A stretch of DNA of 64,000 nt from Rotaria sordida. Its lineage: Eukaryota; Rotifera; Eurotatoria; Philodinida; Philodinidae. Made by a program: the position numbers and the translations under genes. Below the pieces are notes generated by a model. The model was given only the letters and a program-made list of their open reading frames with translations. It ran no database searches and was not told where the DNA came from. This document shows positions 14,201-27,100 of the stretch, in pieces; within the stretch, counting starts at the first letter, position 1; the number at the start of each line of letters is the position of its first letter. Location: NCBI GenBank assembly GCA_905250125.1, contig CAJNOL010000148.1:1-64000 (forward strand), read 5' to 3'.

Positions 14201-14534
14201 GTTTAGATCGAAACAACTTTGTTATCAACAAAAACTAAGCTGATCAAATGGGATAGTTTTAATTAATTCAAACAAAAAATGATGCGTGAGACGTAAGAAG
14301 CAAAATATTTAAGACTATGAAAATAATTTCTCGATTGGTTTCATAAAATTCAAGCTAAAATTTTTATTATTCAAGATACTATTTATCCAAGTCACTCTCA
14401 AATTTCCAAATATGAAGAAGATGTATGGCTGTTTAAATTTTAATTGAAAATGATCAGTGTTGATATACAATTAAATTGAAGACATCATGACAATTTTTTC
14501 TTTTTTTAGTAATTAATACACATATGCATAACTA

Positions 14535-14880
14535 TTCGAAATTGTACAAAATTTGTGCTTACGAGAGAAGTTCCCAAACTGATTAATTGTTTTTGAATTG
14601 AAACTATATGCATCATATAAGTCCTAATGAGTTATGAATATCCTGACAAAAGCTCGTGCTGCTAGCTGATTGTTATCAAGATGCTGCACTTTTACGATAG
14701 TTTTTAGTGAATGTCGTAGTCCCTCACAGAAACACCGATAAAACTGATTTTCAGATTTCGACTTGAAACTTAGTCTAAAGTAACAGCATGTCTCTTACAT
14801 TGCTTATATATACACTGGTAGGTTCGATGTTCTTGTTTTAGAATACGAGCAAATCAAAAAACCTAAAGACCACGATATTG
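14535..14880 (+). repeat. Dispersed repeat, copy B
   Basis: Homologous in the same orientation to about 52290-52690, and in part to 440-560. Shared landmarks in order: 'cgagagaa', 'aactgat.aat', 'atgagttatgaatat', 'gaatgtcgtagt', 'atttcgacttgaaact', 'agcatgt.ctttacat', 'gattcgatattctt'-like and 'gcaaatcaaaa'. No coding potential. It directly abuts the long inverted repeat that starts near 14895. Confidence 0.6.
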
Positions 14881-14894
14881 TATTAGAAAAATAT

Positions 14895-16335
14895 CATAGG
14901 GTGTTTCCATGGGATGTCGTCACTCGATCCAGCGACCACGTCCAAATTCAGTGAAACTTTCAGGCTTTGTATAGTTTTTTGCGCTGATCATTTTGGTTAT
15001 AAAATTTTTATATTTGGTCGCTGTTTTTAGAGAGATACGGGTCAAATACTATTGGTGCATTTTATGTTTTTTCCAATCAATTCAAGTCACATTTTCATCG
15101 AAAAACCGATCATAGTCCATGATTATTCATTCGGATTTTAAAACCAATTATATATTTGTATTTCTCTTGAAAAACTGCACCAGAATCCTTAGGAATCTAA
15201 AAATTTTTCACGCATTTTTATACTGCCCACTGATTCACAATGTAGAGGAACAATGTATGAAAAATTCGATCAGAAAGTTGGAATAAACGAGAATGGTGGC
15301 GTTACCAGTTCGATAGAGCAGAACTTGCTCTACAACATCCACTAATTAGTTTTCTCCCCGACCTTGATTATGAAATGAACGACTGTCAAAACTATTTTAG
15401 ATTACAATTTTTCATCAAATTTTAGTGAATATATCGATGAGATCTAATCAGATGGCTTGTTAACTACTTCAAAATTCATTGAGATTTGAAGGAATATGTT
15501 GATCTGATCATTTTGGTACTAAATTATCTAATGATCGACTCTAATATACACAGGTTTCTAGCTTAAATAAATAATATGGTGCTACTCCCTTCTTTTCATA
15601 AAAAATACATTGTTTTTTTTATGCATAATAGTTAAAAGGATATTATATACACTGATATTATTTGACTTGTTTATTCGTGAAAATAGAGTCGAACATTAGG
15701 TAATTTAGTACCAAAATGATCAAATAAACATATTCTTTCAAATCTCAATGAATTTTGAAGTAGTTAACAAGCCATCTGATTAGATCTCATCGATATATTC
15801 ACTAAAATTTGATGAAAAATTGTAATCTAAAATAGTTTTGACAGTCGTTCATTTCATAATCAAGGTCGGGGAGAAAACTAATTAGTGGATGTTGTAGAGC
15901 AAGTTCTGCTCTATCGAACTGGTAACGCCACCATTCTCGTTTATTCCAACTTTCTGATCGAATTTTTCATACACTGTTCCTCTACATTGTGAATCAGTGG
16001 ACAGTATAAAAATGCGTGAAAAATTTTTAGATTCCTAAGGATTCTGGTGCAGTTTTTCAAGAGAAATACAAATATATAATTGGTTTTAAAATCCGAATGA
16101 ATAATCATGGACTATGATCGGTTTTTCGATGAAAATGTGACTTGAATTGATTGGAAAAAACATAAAATGCACCAATAGTATTTGACCCGTATCTCTCTAA
16201 AAACAGCGACCAAATATAAAAATTTTATAACCAAAATGATCAGCGCAAAAAACTATACAAAGCCTGAAAGTTTCACTGAATTTGGACGTGGTCGCTGGAT
16301 CGACTGGCGACATCCCATGGAAACACCCCATATAA
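14895..16335. repeat. Long near-identical inverted repeat (~650 bp arms)
   Basis: The left arm (about 14895-15545) is repeated in reverse complement at about 15684-16335, around a ~140 bp spacer. The outer ends read gggtgtttccatgggatgtcg on the left and the mirror of it on the right. By eye the arms differ at only a few positions over most of their length, for example cactcgatcc against cagtcgatcc. No coding frame is shared between arms. This is a fold-back element, a transposon reduced to long termini, or a recent inverted duplication. Confidence 0.9.
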
Positions 16336-17727
16336 AAGGCAATATCTTCACGGCAAAAGTGATTCATTAGTTAGGGTACTTCCGTAGTCAGTGAGTATCT
16401 CAAACTCTTGAATATTTCAGATTAAAAATGACTTAATCATTATATGTACTTCTGAAGCAAACAAATAGTAAGTAGTTTCTTTTTGAAATCTTGATCAATC
16501 TAATCCACACCATTGAATTGTGTCATGACCGTAAATAATAATTGGTATGTCAATATCTTTCTGACATAAGTGTTTTATATATAACAAACTTGAAAGTTAA
16601 ATTCCATTACTGAATAGTTGATATTTGAAAAGTTGAAATTCAAGTATCTTACAAAAGCACATACAGACAATGTATCTTTCTCACTGAGTATGTTACGAAA
16701 TCTTAACACATACGACAAACAGTATTGAGTGTTTGAATACTTGAACAATAGTGCAATAATTGAATTCAACTTTCAAGTTTGACACTATTTAATATCCTAA
16801 GAAAGAAATTACAAGAATATTGTTTCAAAATTCTGCTCTACTTTTTTTTTGCTGTTTTAGTAAAGTAAGATCTGCAAAAGGATTCATTATATAGTAAATT
16901 ATTTTACTCCATTCAGAATAGATTTAGAATTGATTTTCAATATTCCACAAAGTCAAAACTTTGTATGCATTTGTTCAATTGGATAGAATATGAAAAATGA
17001 CGTTTTTTTCTTTGATATATTCCATTGCATGAAAAGAATAATAAAGATATTTACACTATCTCTCTGTCCAAATAGTCAAAAATTATAGAAGTTTAATTGA
17101 TTAGTTATTTTATATAATAAATACAAATATAACTAAATCATTAGACAATCAAACAGAGAGTAAACATAATAAGTAAAGTAGCATGTTGCTGGTACTAATG
17201 CAGTTGTATAGGCATACAAAAAAAATAAAAGGTTAATATTCACTGATAACGATTTGATCGAAAGAAAAATACCATCAAAAATGAGTTTAAGTAGATTACA
17301 TATAAAAGTATAGGACCTATGGATATAGAATATTGTCGATTGTTTTGTACGTGATTATATTAAAAAACCGTAGCTTTAACATTTGTTATTTCATTTAATA
17401 GAGAGAAAAACAAAAAGTAAGGTGATTTACGTGCATCTTACTAAATCATTTTTTTCGATACTTATATGTGGTTATTCATCATATAGTTTATATTTCTTTT
17501 CAAGTTTTCAAAATTGTTCATCATAGCCAAATGATGCGTATTTACTTTGATGAGATACTTAGGAACACATTAATAAATTTTACCCTTAGAAATCTACTCA
17601 TAAGAAAACTTTTCAACATTTATTCTTATACATATCCATCAAATTTGACAAAAAAAGCACACAAATCTTTCAATAATTTTTTTTCTATGCGTATACTGAC
17701 GATGGATGGTCTCCAAACGATAAATTG
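16336..17727. other. Intergenic AT-rich stretch, nothing recognised
   Basis: No coding exon, RNA gene or repeat border could be supported on either strand. Short open frames here have the Ile/Phe/Lys/Asn-rich make-up of random AT-rich sequence. Confidence 0.55.
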
Positions 17728-18165
17728 CTTTTAAGTTGGAACTATATTCAATCTATAGAGCCTAGTCAGTAGTTAAATACCCTAGAATAATTCGAATTGT
17801 TGCATCTTTATTGTTAAGATATCGAATATTTAGTAAATTTTTCCTGCAGGACCCCAGTTTTCAAACAAAATCATATTTTTGAAGTTTGACCTGAAACTTT
17901 GCCCACATGATTCATATCTCGGAGAGACTTTGTCAAAGAATTGTAAAATTTTTTCCTACAAGCAAGTCTGATCAGAACCTTTACGTAGGCAAAGTCTCAG
18001 ATCAAAATTCAAAAGTACGATTTTGCTTGAAAACTGGGCTCCTGAAGGAAAAATCTACTAAAAATTCCATATCTCAGCAACAAAGATCCAACAACTCACA
18101 CCACTCTAAGGTATTTACGTACAAACTAGGTTCTGTCGATTGAATATAGTTCTAGCTTAAAAGTG
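17728..18165. repeat. Imperfect palindromic element (~440 bp)
   Basis: The left terminus ttttaagttggaactatatt is mirrored at 18126-18165 (reverse complement ttttaagctagaactatatt). The match extends through the arms: cctgcaggaccccagttttc near 17845 faces gaaaactgggctcctgaagg near 18030. The centre lies near 17945. Arms are diverged (roughly 75-85% by eye). No coding potential; a fold-back or MITE-type element. Confidence 0.75.
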
Positions 18166-19292
18166 ATTTATCACTTGAAGATCTTCTCTTGTTAAAGAGG
18201 ATTTTAACATATTTAATATGACAGTCAGTTTTTTTTAATGTTATTTATAATCGAAAATCCAAGAAAACAGCAGGTCGTATATTTATGTTTATGACACAGT
18301 TATGTTGTCTCCATTTTTGAATAGCAAATATTTGGATTTTCTTTATAATGAGATGACAGAATTCTGTTTTATGAGAAATGAAATGACAGATTATATGAAC
18401 AACTTCGTGATTGACAACCTCATCCCGTTTCCTTGGAGTTGCACATTTCAAGTAATTATCTTTATATTAATAATTACTTTTTTGTTTTTTGATAAAATAT
18501 TTTCTAAATGTTTTTTTTTGCTCTTTAAAAGTTTGTCACAAGTTAACTTGACCGTACATTCCTTTTTTTTCTCTTAATCTACAAAATGTAGAAAAATATT
18601 GATTTATAATAGCCACTTGTGTATCATTAATATAAATAGTGTACATTAAATCGCTCCCAAAAAAAAAGTCAATTTTCGTTAGAAAATTTAAAATTGAGAT
18701 AAATGTATGGCGAGCTAGCCCGAGGTTTGGTCCTTTCATAAACGACATGATTTTTTTAATATTTGTCATCTTGTTTTTTTTCCAAAAATTTTACACGATT
18801 TCCGTCATTTTCCTCTTGAAAGAAAAACGGGAAATGTTTTTTCTCTTTTTATGCTTTTATGATTATGCATCATAGAATTCTCGAAGGAGTTTTAATGTAG
18901 CCAATTGTTTCTTTTTTTTTTTGTTTGAAAGAAGTATATGAAGCTGCAATACTCATGTTTTAAATTAAGTTTTTTTGTTATTACACAAAAAAAGTACTTC
19001 TATAAATAGGTCATCCTTTTTCTTCGCATAAAAAATTAAGAATTTCAGGTTGCCAAATAAGTTATTTTTGACCGTTGTTGGTTGAATATCTCCCAAAAAC
19101 ATGATGATATAGAGCTGAAAATGTTAACATAGTCTCTCTGCTAAAGCTTCGGTGTATCCTGAAAATTTCATACGATTTGAATGTACCTGGTTCAAGTTCG
19201 ATTTTTGTGGATGCCATAACGCTCAATATTTGATAACGTTAATACAAATGAACAGATAAACCGAATAATTAGTATTTATCAATTCAAGTAAA
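18166..19292. other. Intergenic, downstream of the ankyrin gene
   Basis: No gene recognised. The stretch from about 19045 to 19235 is more complex and less AT-rich than its surroundings and resembles non-coding transposon remnant, but I could not pair it with another copy in the window. Many T-runs are present. Confidence 0.45.
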
Positions 19293-21818
19293 TTACAAGA
19301 CAGCCACGAATGCTTCAAGGTCAGCAGGATTGGGGAGGGATCGATGATTCAGGAGGTTGATTGGAAGATTTTTGTTATCATTGACTGGATTTTTGGGCAG
19401 ACACCCCTGAAGACAACATAGCATCAGTAAATTGATTAAAGAATTGAAAATCGAATTATTGTTTTTTCGATATTTTTTTTGACACCTTACATATATTGAT
19501 TATTCGTTTAAAATTCCAAGTCATATAACATTCAACTTTCAATAGATAGAACATTCTATGTCTATTATCTTCATTAGCTTATGTTCATTCAATTTTTCCA
19601 CTTGATATGTGTTAACCTTCTCTTGTATTATTGTTATTCTCAACACGTAATTCTTTCTTTTAATTAATTGGTACATTTAATCGGGTAATTAGTTTCTATA
19701 GAATTTCTTTATATTATCATTTTTTTTTCTTTTATTATTAATCAAAGAAAAACAAAATTGATTTACAATTAAAATGAATATACAAAAACAAAAAAGAACA
19801 TTATGTTGGACTTACTAAATCAGTTTCTAATAAATTATATTTATTCATTGACATTTTCAAATCTTCATTAAGTAAATCATCATTTTTTAATGAGGGAAAA
19901 TCAAGTAAATTATCAAGTTTGGTTGATGTTGTTAATATTTCAAAAGCTAAATTTTTCATTGGATTTAATGATGATGATAATGATGATGATGATAATTGTA
20001 ATGAATTTGTTTCTTCATCTATAGGCATTTGTTGTGTATTTGTTATTACATGAGGTAATCGTTGACCTTTAATTTTATTTGTAAATGCCGACCAAGTTGA
20101 ATATGTATGTTGTAAATCAGTTTGTGATGACCATTTATTAGTTGTTGATGTTGTTGAAAAAATACTTGACGTTTTTCTCGTTTTTTTATCTTGAGTTTTT
20201 GTTGATTTACCCTGTTTCTGATGTTTATTAGATTGTTGTTGTTGTTGTTGTTGTTGTTGTAAAAGTGTTATATCATCTAATGATTTACCTATTGAATATT
20301 CTATTGATTTATTTTCTTTTATATTTGTTAAATCTTTATGTAATACTATTTGAAATGTTTGTTGTAAAGCATTTTCAAGTAAATCATGTTGTGTTGATTG
20401 TTGTTGATAACGATGATAAATAATTGAACGTTTAAAATAAAGTATACATATATGACGAAGTGAATGTATTTGCTTATTATTATAATTATCAATATGTTGA
20501 TTACTAGAATTTGTTTTATAATTAAGTAATATTAATAAATAAATAATTGTATTTAATTGATTTAAATAAGCAAGATCAAGTAATGTTCGTCCAAGATAAT
20601 CTCGATTTAAACGATAATCAACAAATTGTATAAAATAATAAAATAATCGAATATGTCGTTTTAAAATAATAGTTGATGAAAGCATAGCATGTAAACATGT
20701 TTGATCATCATTATCTAAATGATAAGCATTAGCACCAGCACGAAGTAAAGTTAATGCTATATCAAGATGCCCTTCAATACAAGCATAAAATAATGGTGTT
20801 TGATTTCTATTATCACCTTGATTTATTGCTTTAAGTATTGTTTCATCATTAGATGATGAATTTAAAAGTTCTTGAAGAACTATTAATGAACCAAGAAAAG
20901 CAGCTATATGAAATGCTGTCATGCCACGATCATTGACTGCACATAGATCAGCATTATGGGATAAAAGAAGTGCACACGTTGCTGGATGATTACTAGCACA
21001 AGCACACATTAATGGTGTCCAATTTTGACTATAGGAGAAAAACAAGATAGTGTCTTAATTGAAAAATAATGTCGCAAAAAAATTACGCATCAGGTGTATG
21101 AATAATATTTTGTCCTATATCATTTGTCAAAATAAAATTTTGAATCATTCGATTATTTCCAGTTGATACAGCTAGATGAAAAGAATTTCGTCCTGTATTA
21201 TCTTGTTTATACATATCAGCACCATGTGACAATAGTATTTGTACAATCTATTTATTTAACTATAATTATACTAATATTCTGTTCTTTTTTTTTATTGACT
21301 AATTAATCTCACTTCTTCATTACCCAAATAAGCAGCAATATGAAGTGGTGTTGAAAAACTTGCATCAGTTACATTAACTTGTGCACCGGCTTGAAGTAAC
21401 ATTTGAATAGCACGTATATTAGCTGATTCAACAGCTGTATGTAATGCTGTTGCTTTTGTTGAAGGATCTAGTTGATCTGGTGAGAAACCTGAAATATGAT
21501 CTCATTGCTCTTTAGCTATTTATTATGTTTAATATAAACATAATGTTATTTATTGTTTATTACCAACCTGCAAGCAAATACTTGTGTAACGTGTCGGTAT
21601 CCTTATCTTGAGCGGCATTGACAAAGGCATTGACATCAAGTATTGGTACGAGTGATGAAATTGATGAAGAAATTGTCGATTTTCGTTCAGTATTTGACGG
21701 TCCACGAAATAAATCACGTAGACGCTATAAATATATAAAGAAAAATAAAAAAAATATTCAATTATTAAAGTCAGTTAATAAGCAAAAATTTTTTTTTTAT
21801 AATTCGACAACTTACCAT
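19293..21818 (-). CDS. Ankyrin-repeat protein, function unknown
   Basis: Exons: 21818-21816 (just the ATG, followed by donor GTAAGT), 21724-21568, 21488-21313, 21247-21087, 21028-19816 and probably 19406-19293. Phases agree throughout and the full model gives 607 residues. Ankyrin repeats fill roughly residues 50-330, with typical TALHTAVES, TPLHIAAYLGN, WTPLMCACASNH and TPLFYACIEGHLDIALTLL cores. The C-terminal part is Gln/Ser/Thr-rich, with a run of nine Gln coded by a CAA repeat (20239-20262, minus strand), and shows no catalytic domain. Such proteins usually act as intracellular scaffolds; I cannot name a partner. The last exon is uncertain. Without it the frame stops at 19801-19803; with it a consensus GTAAGT donor at 19815 joins a 37-codon frame ending at TAA (19293-19295). 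Confidence 0.8.
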
Positions 21819-23012
21819 GCTTCAGGTATGTGTACACACAAGTTCGGTGAGTAGATAAAAAGAAGCGAAAGATAAAGTGCAACAATAGTGATTACGATTA
21901 TGAGTCGTCGTTGACATCAATTTTTTCGTTTTTTTTTCCGTTGTCCTCTGAATCAACACGATGTATATGCATGTGCATACAGTAAAGGACGGGCTGAGTC
22001 AAACCATTGATACACTAAATATATCAGTTGATGCTGATCGATTGTCAAAAACACTGACAGGTGCTTTTCACTATTCGAATATAAACGACTTGTTTCGATA
22101 AAAATGAAAAGGAAGAAGCAGGGGTATAGAATGGCAAAGAAATGAATGATTTATTCTATGTACTGATGTCGATAGTGGTGATGGTGATGGTGATAGTGAG
22201 AAAAAAAAAGAGAACAAAAAAAAGCGGCAAACTGCGGAATCAATATAATAGTAAGATGAAGAGAAAGAGAGAAGAAAAAAAAAGATTGTTCTTGTTGTTG
22301 TGCGATTTAGGGATCCGTGATGTTAATAGACCAATAAATAAAAAAAAAAAGAAAAGAGCATGTGCTATACATTGTGTAAGTTCTTGATAACATACGATTG
22401 AGAAGGACAAATGAAGAAAACAATACAATGATGACATATATAATTGAAACCAGAGCTTTTTAATCTTATTATTTTGTCACTTATGACTTTTCAAGAATAT
22501 TGAAAAAAAAAAAGAAAAAAAGAAAGAATTCATATGAAAGAAAATTTTATTTCATGATTATAATATAAAACCAAGGTTAAAAAGAGTACTCTTATGTCCG
22601 ATTATATATTTATTAATTTACACATTTCCTTTCAAATATCTGACATATATAAAAATTCGATGAGATTTATCTAGTGACATTCTTTTCTTTTCTTTTTCGT
22701 TTTTTTTATACACAATAAAACATATTGTTAAAATATTTTAACAACTTATGACCTTGTCCATTTTTATTCAACATAAAAATATAATAAAGACATACAGTAT
22801 TAATCGTATTGTAATATTATACTATGTCAAAATAGTTCATACGCTTGAAAATACCTAACAATTATGAAAAAAAAATAAATATGCATTGAAAAAGGAAAAA
22901 CAAAATTCGATTGATAATCACAGATAATAAAAAAAAAAAGCACATAGGGTGATTGATGAATATAGAAACAAGAGAATGAAAAAAAAGAACCCGACATCTA
23001 ACAAATGAACTT
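21819..23012. other. Intergenic, nothing recognised
   Basis: Lies upstream of the ankyrin gene and downstream of the 392-residue gene. It holds a GATGGT-type triplet repeat near 22175-22197 and long A-runs. No gene supported. Confidence 0.55.
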
Positions 23013-23928
23013 TCATAATCTCATTTCAATTATCGTTTTCGTAGCAAATATCAACATAGCAGCAAACATAAGAACAATAAACGATAAATTACAAAGACAA
23101 AATGAAAAAGCAATATGTTTTTTCAATCGTGTCCTTCCTTCTTGTTGTTTTAATAAATGTTGTTGTATTTGAAATTGTCGTCGTGCATCTAATTGAGCAA
23201 ATGTATCAAGTTGTATATCTTCATCACAAAGTAAACGACCTAGAACAAGATCACGTGTACTCATTGAATAAACTCGACCATCACGTTCAACATGTACAAC
23301 TTCATTAATTGGAATAGTTTTTAAATCAAATCTTGTTTTATGTAATTTTTTTTTTATTTTAAGTCCATTATCTTGTTGACGTAATAAAGATATTTCTTTC
23401 ATATCTAATACTTGTAAAAGAATTTTTTCACGTAAATTTATCCAACGTAAATCTTGTTCAATTAATTTCATTCGTGCATATGATTCACTCATCATAGCTA
23501 TATCTCGTAAACGATGACGAACAATATGCCATTTTGAATTACGTGGTAAATGATGTAAATTTCGTCGACAACGTACATATAAATTTTGTGTTGAACGACG
23601 TCGACCTAATGAACGTAATGTTGTTGATGATGAATATGATGAATGTATACGACGAGCAAAATGACGTTCAATAAAATTACGTCGAAGATGATCAACAGGA
23701 TTTTGTTTTGCATGTTTTCTATCAAGTAATGATGGATCAGAACTACCAAGTTCATTTTTATATTTGGAATTTGTTAGTTGTAATTGACTATTAGTTAAAT
23801 TATTATTCGAATATAAATTAATGCGTACTTCAGATGGTGATCGTCGTGTTCTAGATGTTGATAATATTGAATGATTATGATTGTCATGTGATATTGTTTT
23901 AGTTAGTTTTGTTTGATTATTGACATTT

Positions 23929-23962
<34 letters not shown>

Positions 23963-24191
23963 TCGGTATATCAAATGATGATTGTTTAATAGTAAGAAAA
24001 TCCGATGCTGATTTCGATATTGGTAAATGACGTTGTCGTCGATCAGCTTCAATTTTTTGTATTATATGTGATGGAAATGATTTGAAAATTTTTATTGGAG
24101 GACGTAATAAATATTGATCTTCTACTTGATTTTCAACAAATGATTTTGTTTCATCATCACCTGTTAAATTAAAAGTGATGGTTGTTGCCAT
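23013..24191 (-). CDS. Unrecognised Arg-rich protein with one C-terminal membrane segment
   Basis: A single uninterrupted frame of 392 codons from ATG (24191-24189) to TGA (23015-23013). Nothing in it is familiar to me. The N-terminal third is Ser/Asp/Asn-rich with an acidic run of about ten Asp coded by GAT repeats (near 23940-23961). The middle (about residues 165-260) is strikingly basic, with motifs such as RRNFIERHFARR and SLGRRRSTQNLYVRCRRN. A charged helical region follows, then one hydrophobic segment near the C-terminus (about 363-387, SFCLCNLSFIVLMFAAMLIF) ending shortly after. This layout fits a tail-anchored or single-pass protein with a large cytosolic domain. Codon use matches neighbouring genes. 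The length and composition argue for a real gene. Confidence 0.7.
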
Positions 24192-27100
24192 ATGTATAAT
24201 ACAATTTTTATTTTAACATCTGAAATAAAACAAATTCATTTGATTATATTCAATTATCAATAGTAAAACATTTTTGATGTCATCTAGGTAGAAAGATTTA
24301 ACTACGTAGAAGAAAAAGAGAAAAAAACAAGGTACGGGAATGAAAACAGATGGACATTTTACGCGTACATCAAGAAGCTACTTTTATTTTTAACTAAATT
24401 ATTCAGTAATAATCAATTAGTGATCATTTTTCTCATTAAGTTATTAAAAATTCATCGTAAAAGGTAACATAAAAAACAGCAAAGAAGAAAAGGTAAGCTA
24501 CCTGTATTTATTACTTCAATTATTCATTTGTGTTGTCGCATAACAAATCATTTATACGATATATTCTATCAGACAAATAAAAATAAAAAAAGAACAAAAC
24601 TGAATAAAGAAAAAAAATATGATTTGATGAATATCGATTTCTTTTCATCTCATTTGATTCTTGTTCATATCAAAAAAGTAAATTCTTAATAGATATTCGG
24701 CTTAGACAATTCTAATCTTTAAAGTAACCTGCTGTTATAGGCCATAATGTTGACAACTCTAACAAGATATGTCAAAAGGACATAAATATTTATATCTATT
24801 AATACAGTCTATCTACGTCAGTTACTCTTTGTTTCTTGAAAAAGCTTTAAATTATTTTGATAATGACACATTTTCAGACATCTCATTGGGTCAGATATGT
24901 TTTTTCGTCTTTATTTAACACGATAATATATTTTTTCTTGCATTCTTACTATGATGTACTTGATCGAATGAGAACTGACTACGTCATACAGTAAAATTAT
25001 ATATATATATATATATGTATATGTAAAGATACATAAAACAAATTGGCGTGGATAATAGTGACGTGATAATCTATATAATATTGTTTTTTTTCTTTGTTTG
25101 AATAATTACAAATAAATTTTCTAAGTCACTTGTATGGAAGTTACATCGTACATTTAAATATGGATCTTTTATTATTGATGTCGTCGCTTATTATTTTGTT
25201 TTTTGTACTTTTTGTAGAATAAAAATAACTATGATGACCGTATAAGTATCAAGAAAAAATAGCTAACAAAAAGAAAAGAAAAGAAATATTTATACAACTC
25301 ACAAATCCATGCACATGTCAACTCGATTGTAGTCTGATTATGACAGTTGCTAATGCGTACGCATATATAAACATGATATGTATTGCATCTGTAAAAATAT
25401 CTACAAATTAGTAACTTTTACTCGATGTATACATATTTATATATACATCATAGAGTTTATATAAATTTCAAACCTATATATATATATATATATATTTATG
25501 TATACATTTAGTACTTAGGTAAGTCATCAATGAGTTACAAGAAAAATTCAAATATATATACTTGTATGAATAAAGGTAAATGTAGGACAGCAAAGAAAAA
25601 AAAACACAGCTATTCAGTACAAGCAATCAACATTAACTAGCAGAAAAAAAAGTTTTGATTAATTCGTTGAAGGCGGTTAGTAATATATTATGAATATTGA
25701 TAAACAAAACGGATTACTGTAACAACAATAATATAGCAAAGAAGAAAAAAAAGCGTTATATTGCCATATTTCAGTGGACATTTGACGTCTATTTTCTTAT
25801 TCAATTACAGATATCTACATTGTTATTCTGTTTTTTTCCCTTGCACAAGATGCAAACTATCAAACGAATATCATTAGGGAAAAATTTATACTCATCGATC
25901 GATGAGTACCAATTATCCTTCAGAGTAAACCATGAGAATATATTAAACAATTTATATTTCAAGTTGATTCACATAATAGTTTAATATTTTTATTATTTTC
26001 ATTAAAAAAAATAACAACTACTATTTAATATTCGTCAGATGACAAACAAAAACCTTCTCAATCTACTCTATACCTAGAATCGAAAAGCAAAAAAACTGCT
26101 TTACTTACCAATAAATCAGTAGTAAAATGCTACCATATATATACATATAAATCAAATTTCCTCTTTTCTCCTTTTTTCTTTTAGAATAAAGAAAGAAAAT
26201 CTGAAGTGCTTTATTTTCCGGCATTCTTTATAAAAACAATAAATTATAAATGAAATATAAACGATACTGTGTTCGTTTAGTTAGAAGATAATATTGATAT
26301 TATGAATTGCTGATAAGTTTTTCTTCTATGTTGAATGCGCACCTAAATAAGGTTTACGCTGTCTAAATCAATTATTTGTCTCAAACTCGCGACATTGAGA
26401 ATATTATCAATAATAGAAAATATGCGAAAAAAAAGAGTAAATGAGAAGAAAAAATACTGATTTTACATTCAATTTGTTTTATTCTTTAAGTAAATAAATC
26501 AAAAAAGAAAGTTATAACAGTACTTAAAATAAATTCTCCATTGCTTGAGTTTTAAGAAAAAGAAAAAAAAAATGTTCATTTAATGTGAATCACATGTAAA
26601 AGTCTCTGTTTTTATTTTCTCAGTAAATATCAATTGTTTCATATTGATTTATGATTTTCTTTGTTTTTGTTTTAATGTATATTTCAAACATTTTGTAACT
26701 ATACTGAGAAAAAAAAAACATATTGTAAAGATACACGTGCTGCGAATCGTAAGAAGTCATTCTGGCCGTTGAGGACGGGTAAATGTACTCAATATAATGT
26801 ACAAGTCCGAAGAAAAAAAGCAAAGTCCCAAATAAGTAAATCGAATGACCGGATTAAATGAATGATTTGAGACTATAGAAAATAAAATACTTCTTAATGT
26901 GTTTTAGTTGTTTAGAAATTCTCGAATTTCCGTTTCATGTAATAAGAATAGTGCTCAATACGTAATTCATAAACATACTTGAATTGAAGTATTTTAAAAA
27001 TGTAGCAAAATAGACCATATACATCGAGTATCGAAGACAATAATATGCTGTCATAAAGTTTTATAGTCATGCTTTTTTTAAAGTTTACTAATTGTTATCA

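Noticed and set aside
15000..16370. Open frames in the long inverted repeat (for example 16182-16370)
   Set aside because: The frame is not preserved in the other arm and no protein motif is present.
22142..22437. Lys/Arg-rich plus frame and Phe/Leu-rich minus frame
   Set aside because: Both come from a GATGGT repeat and A-runs; no motif or splice support.
24999..25022. (AT)n tracts as telomere, origin or centromere signal
   Set aside because: Short simple repeats are common in AT-rich DNA; no telomere-type array is present.
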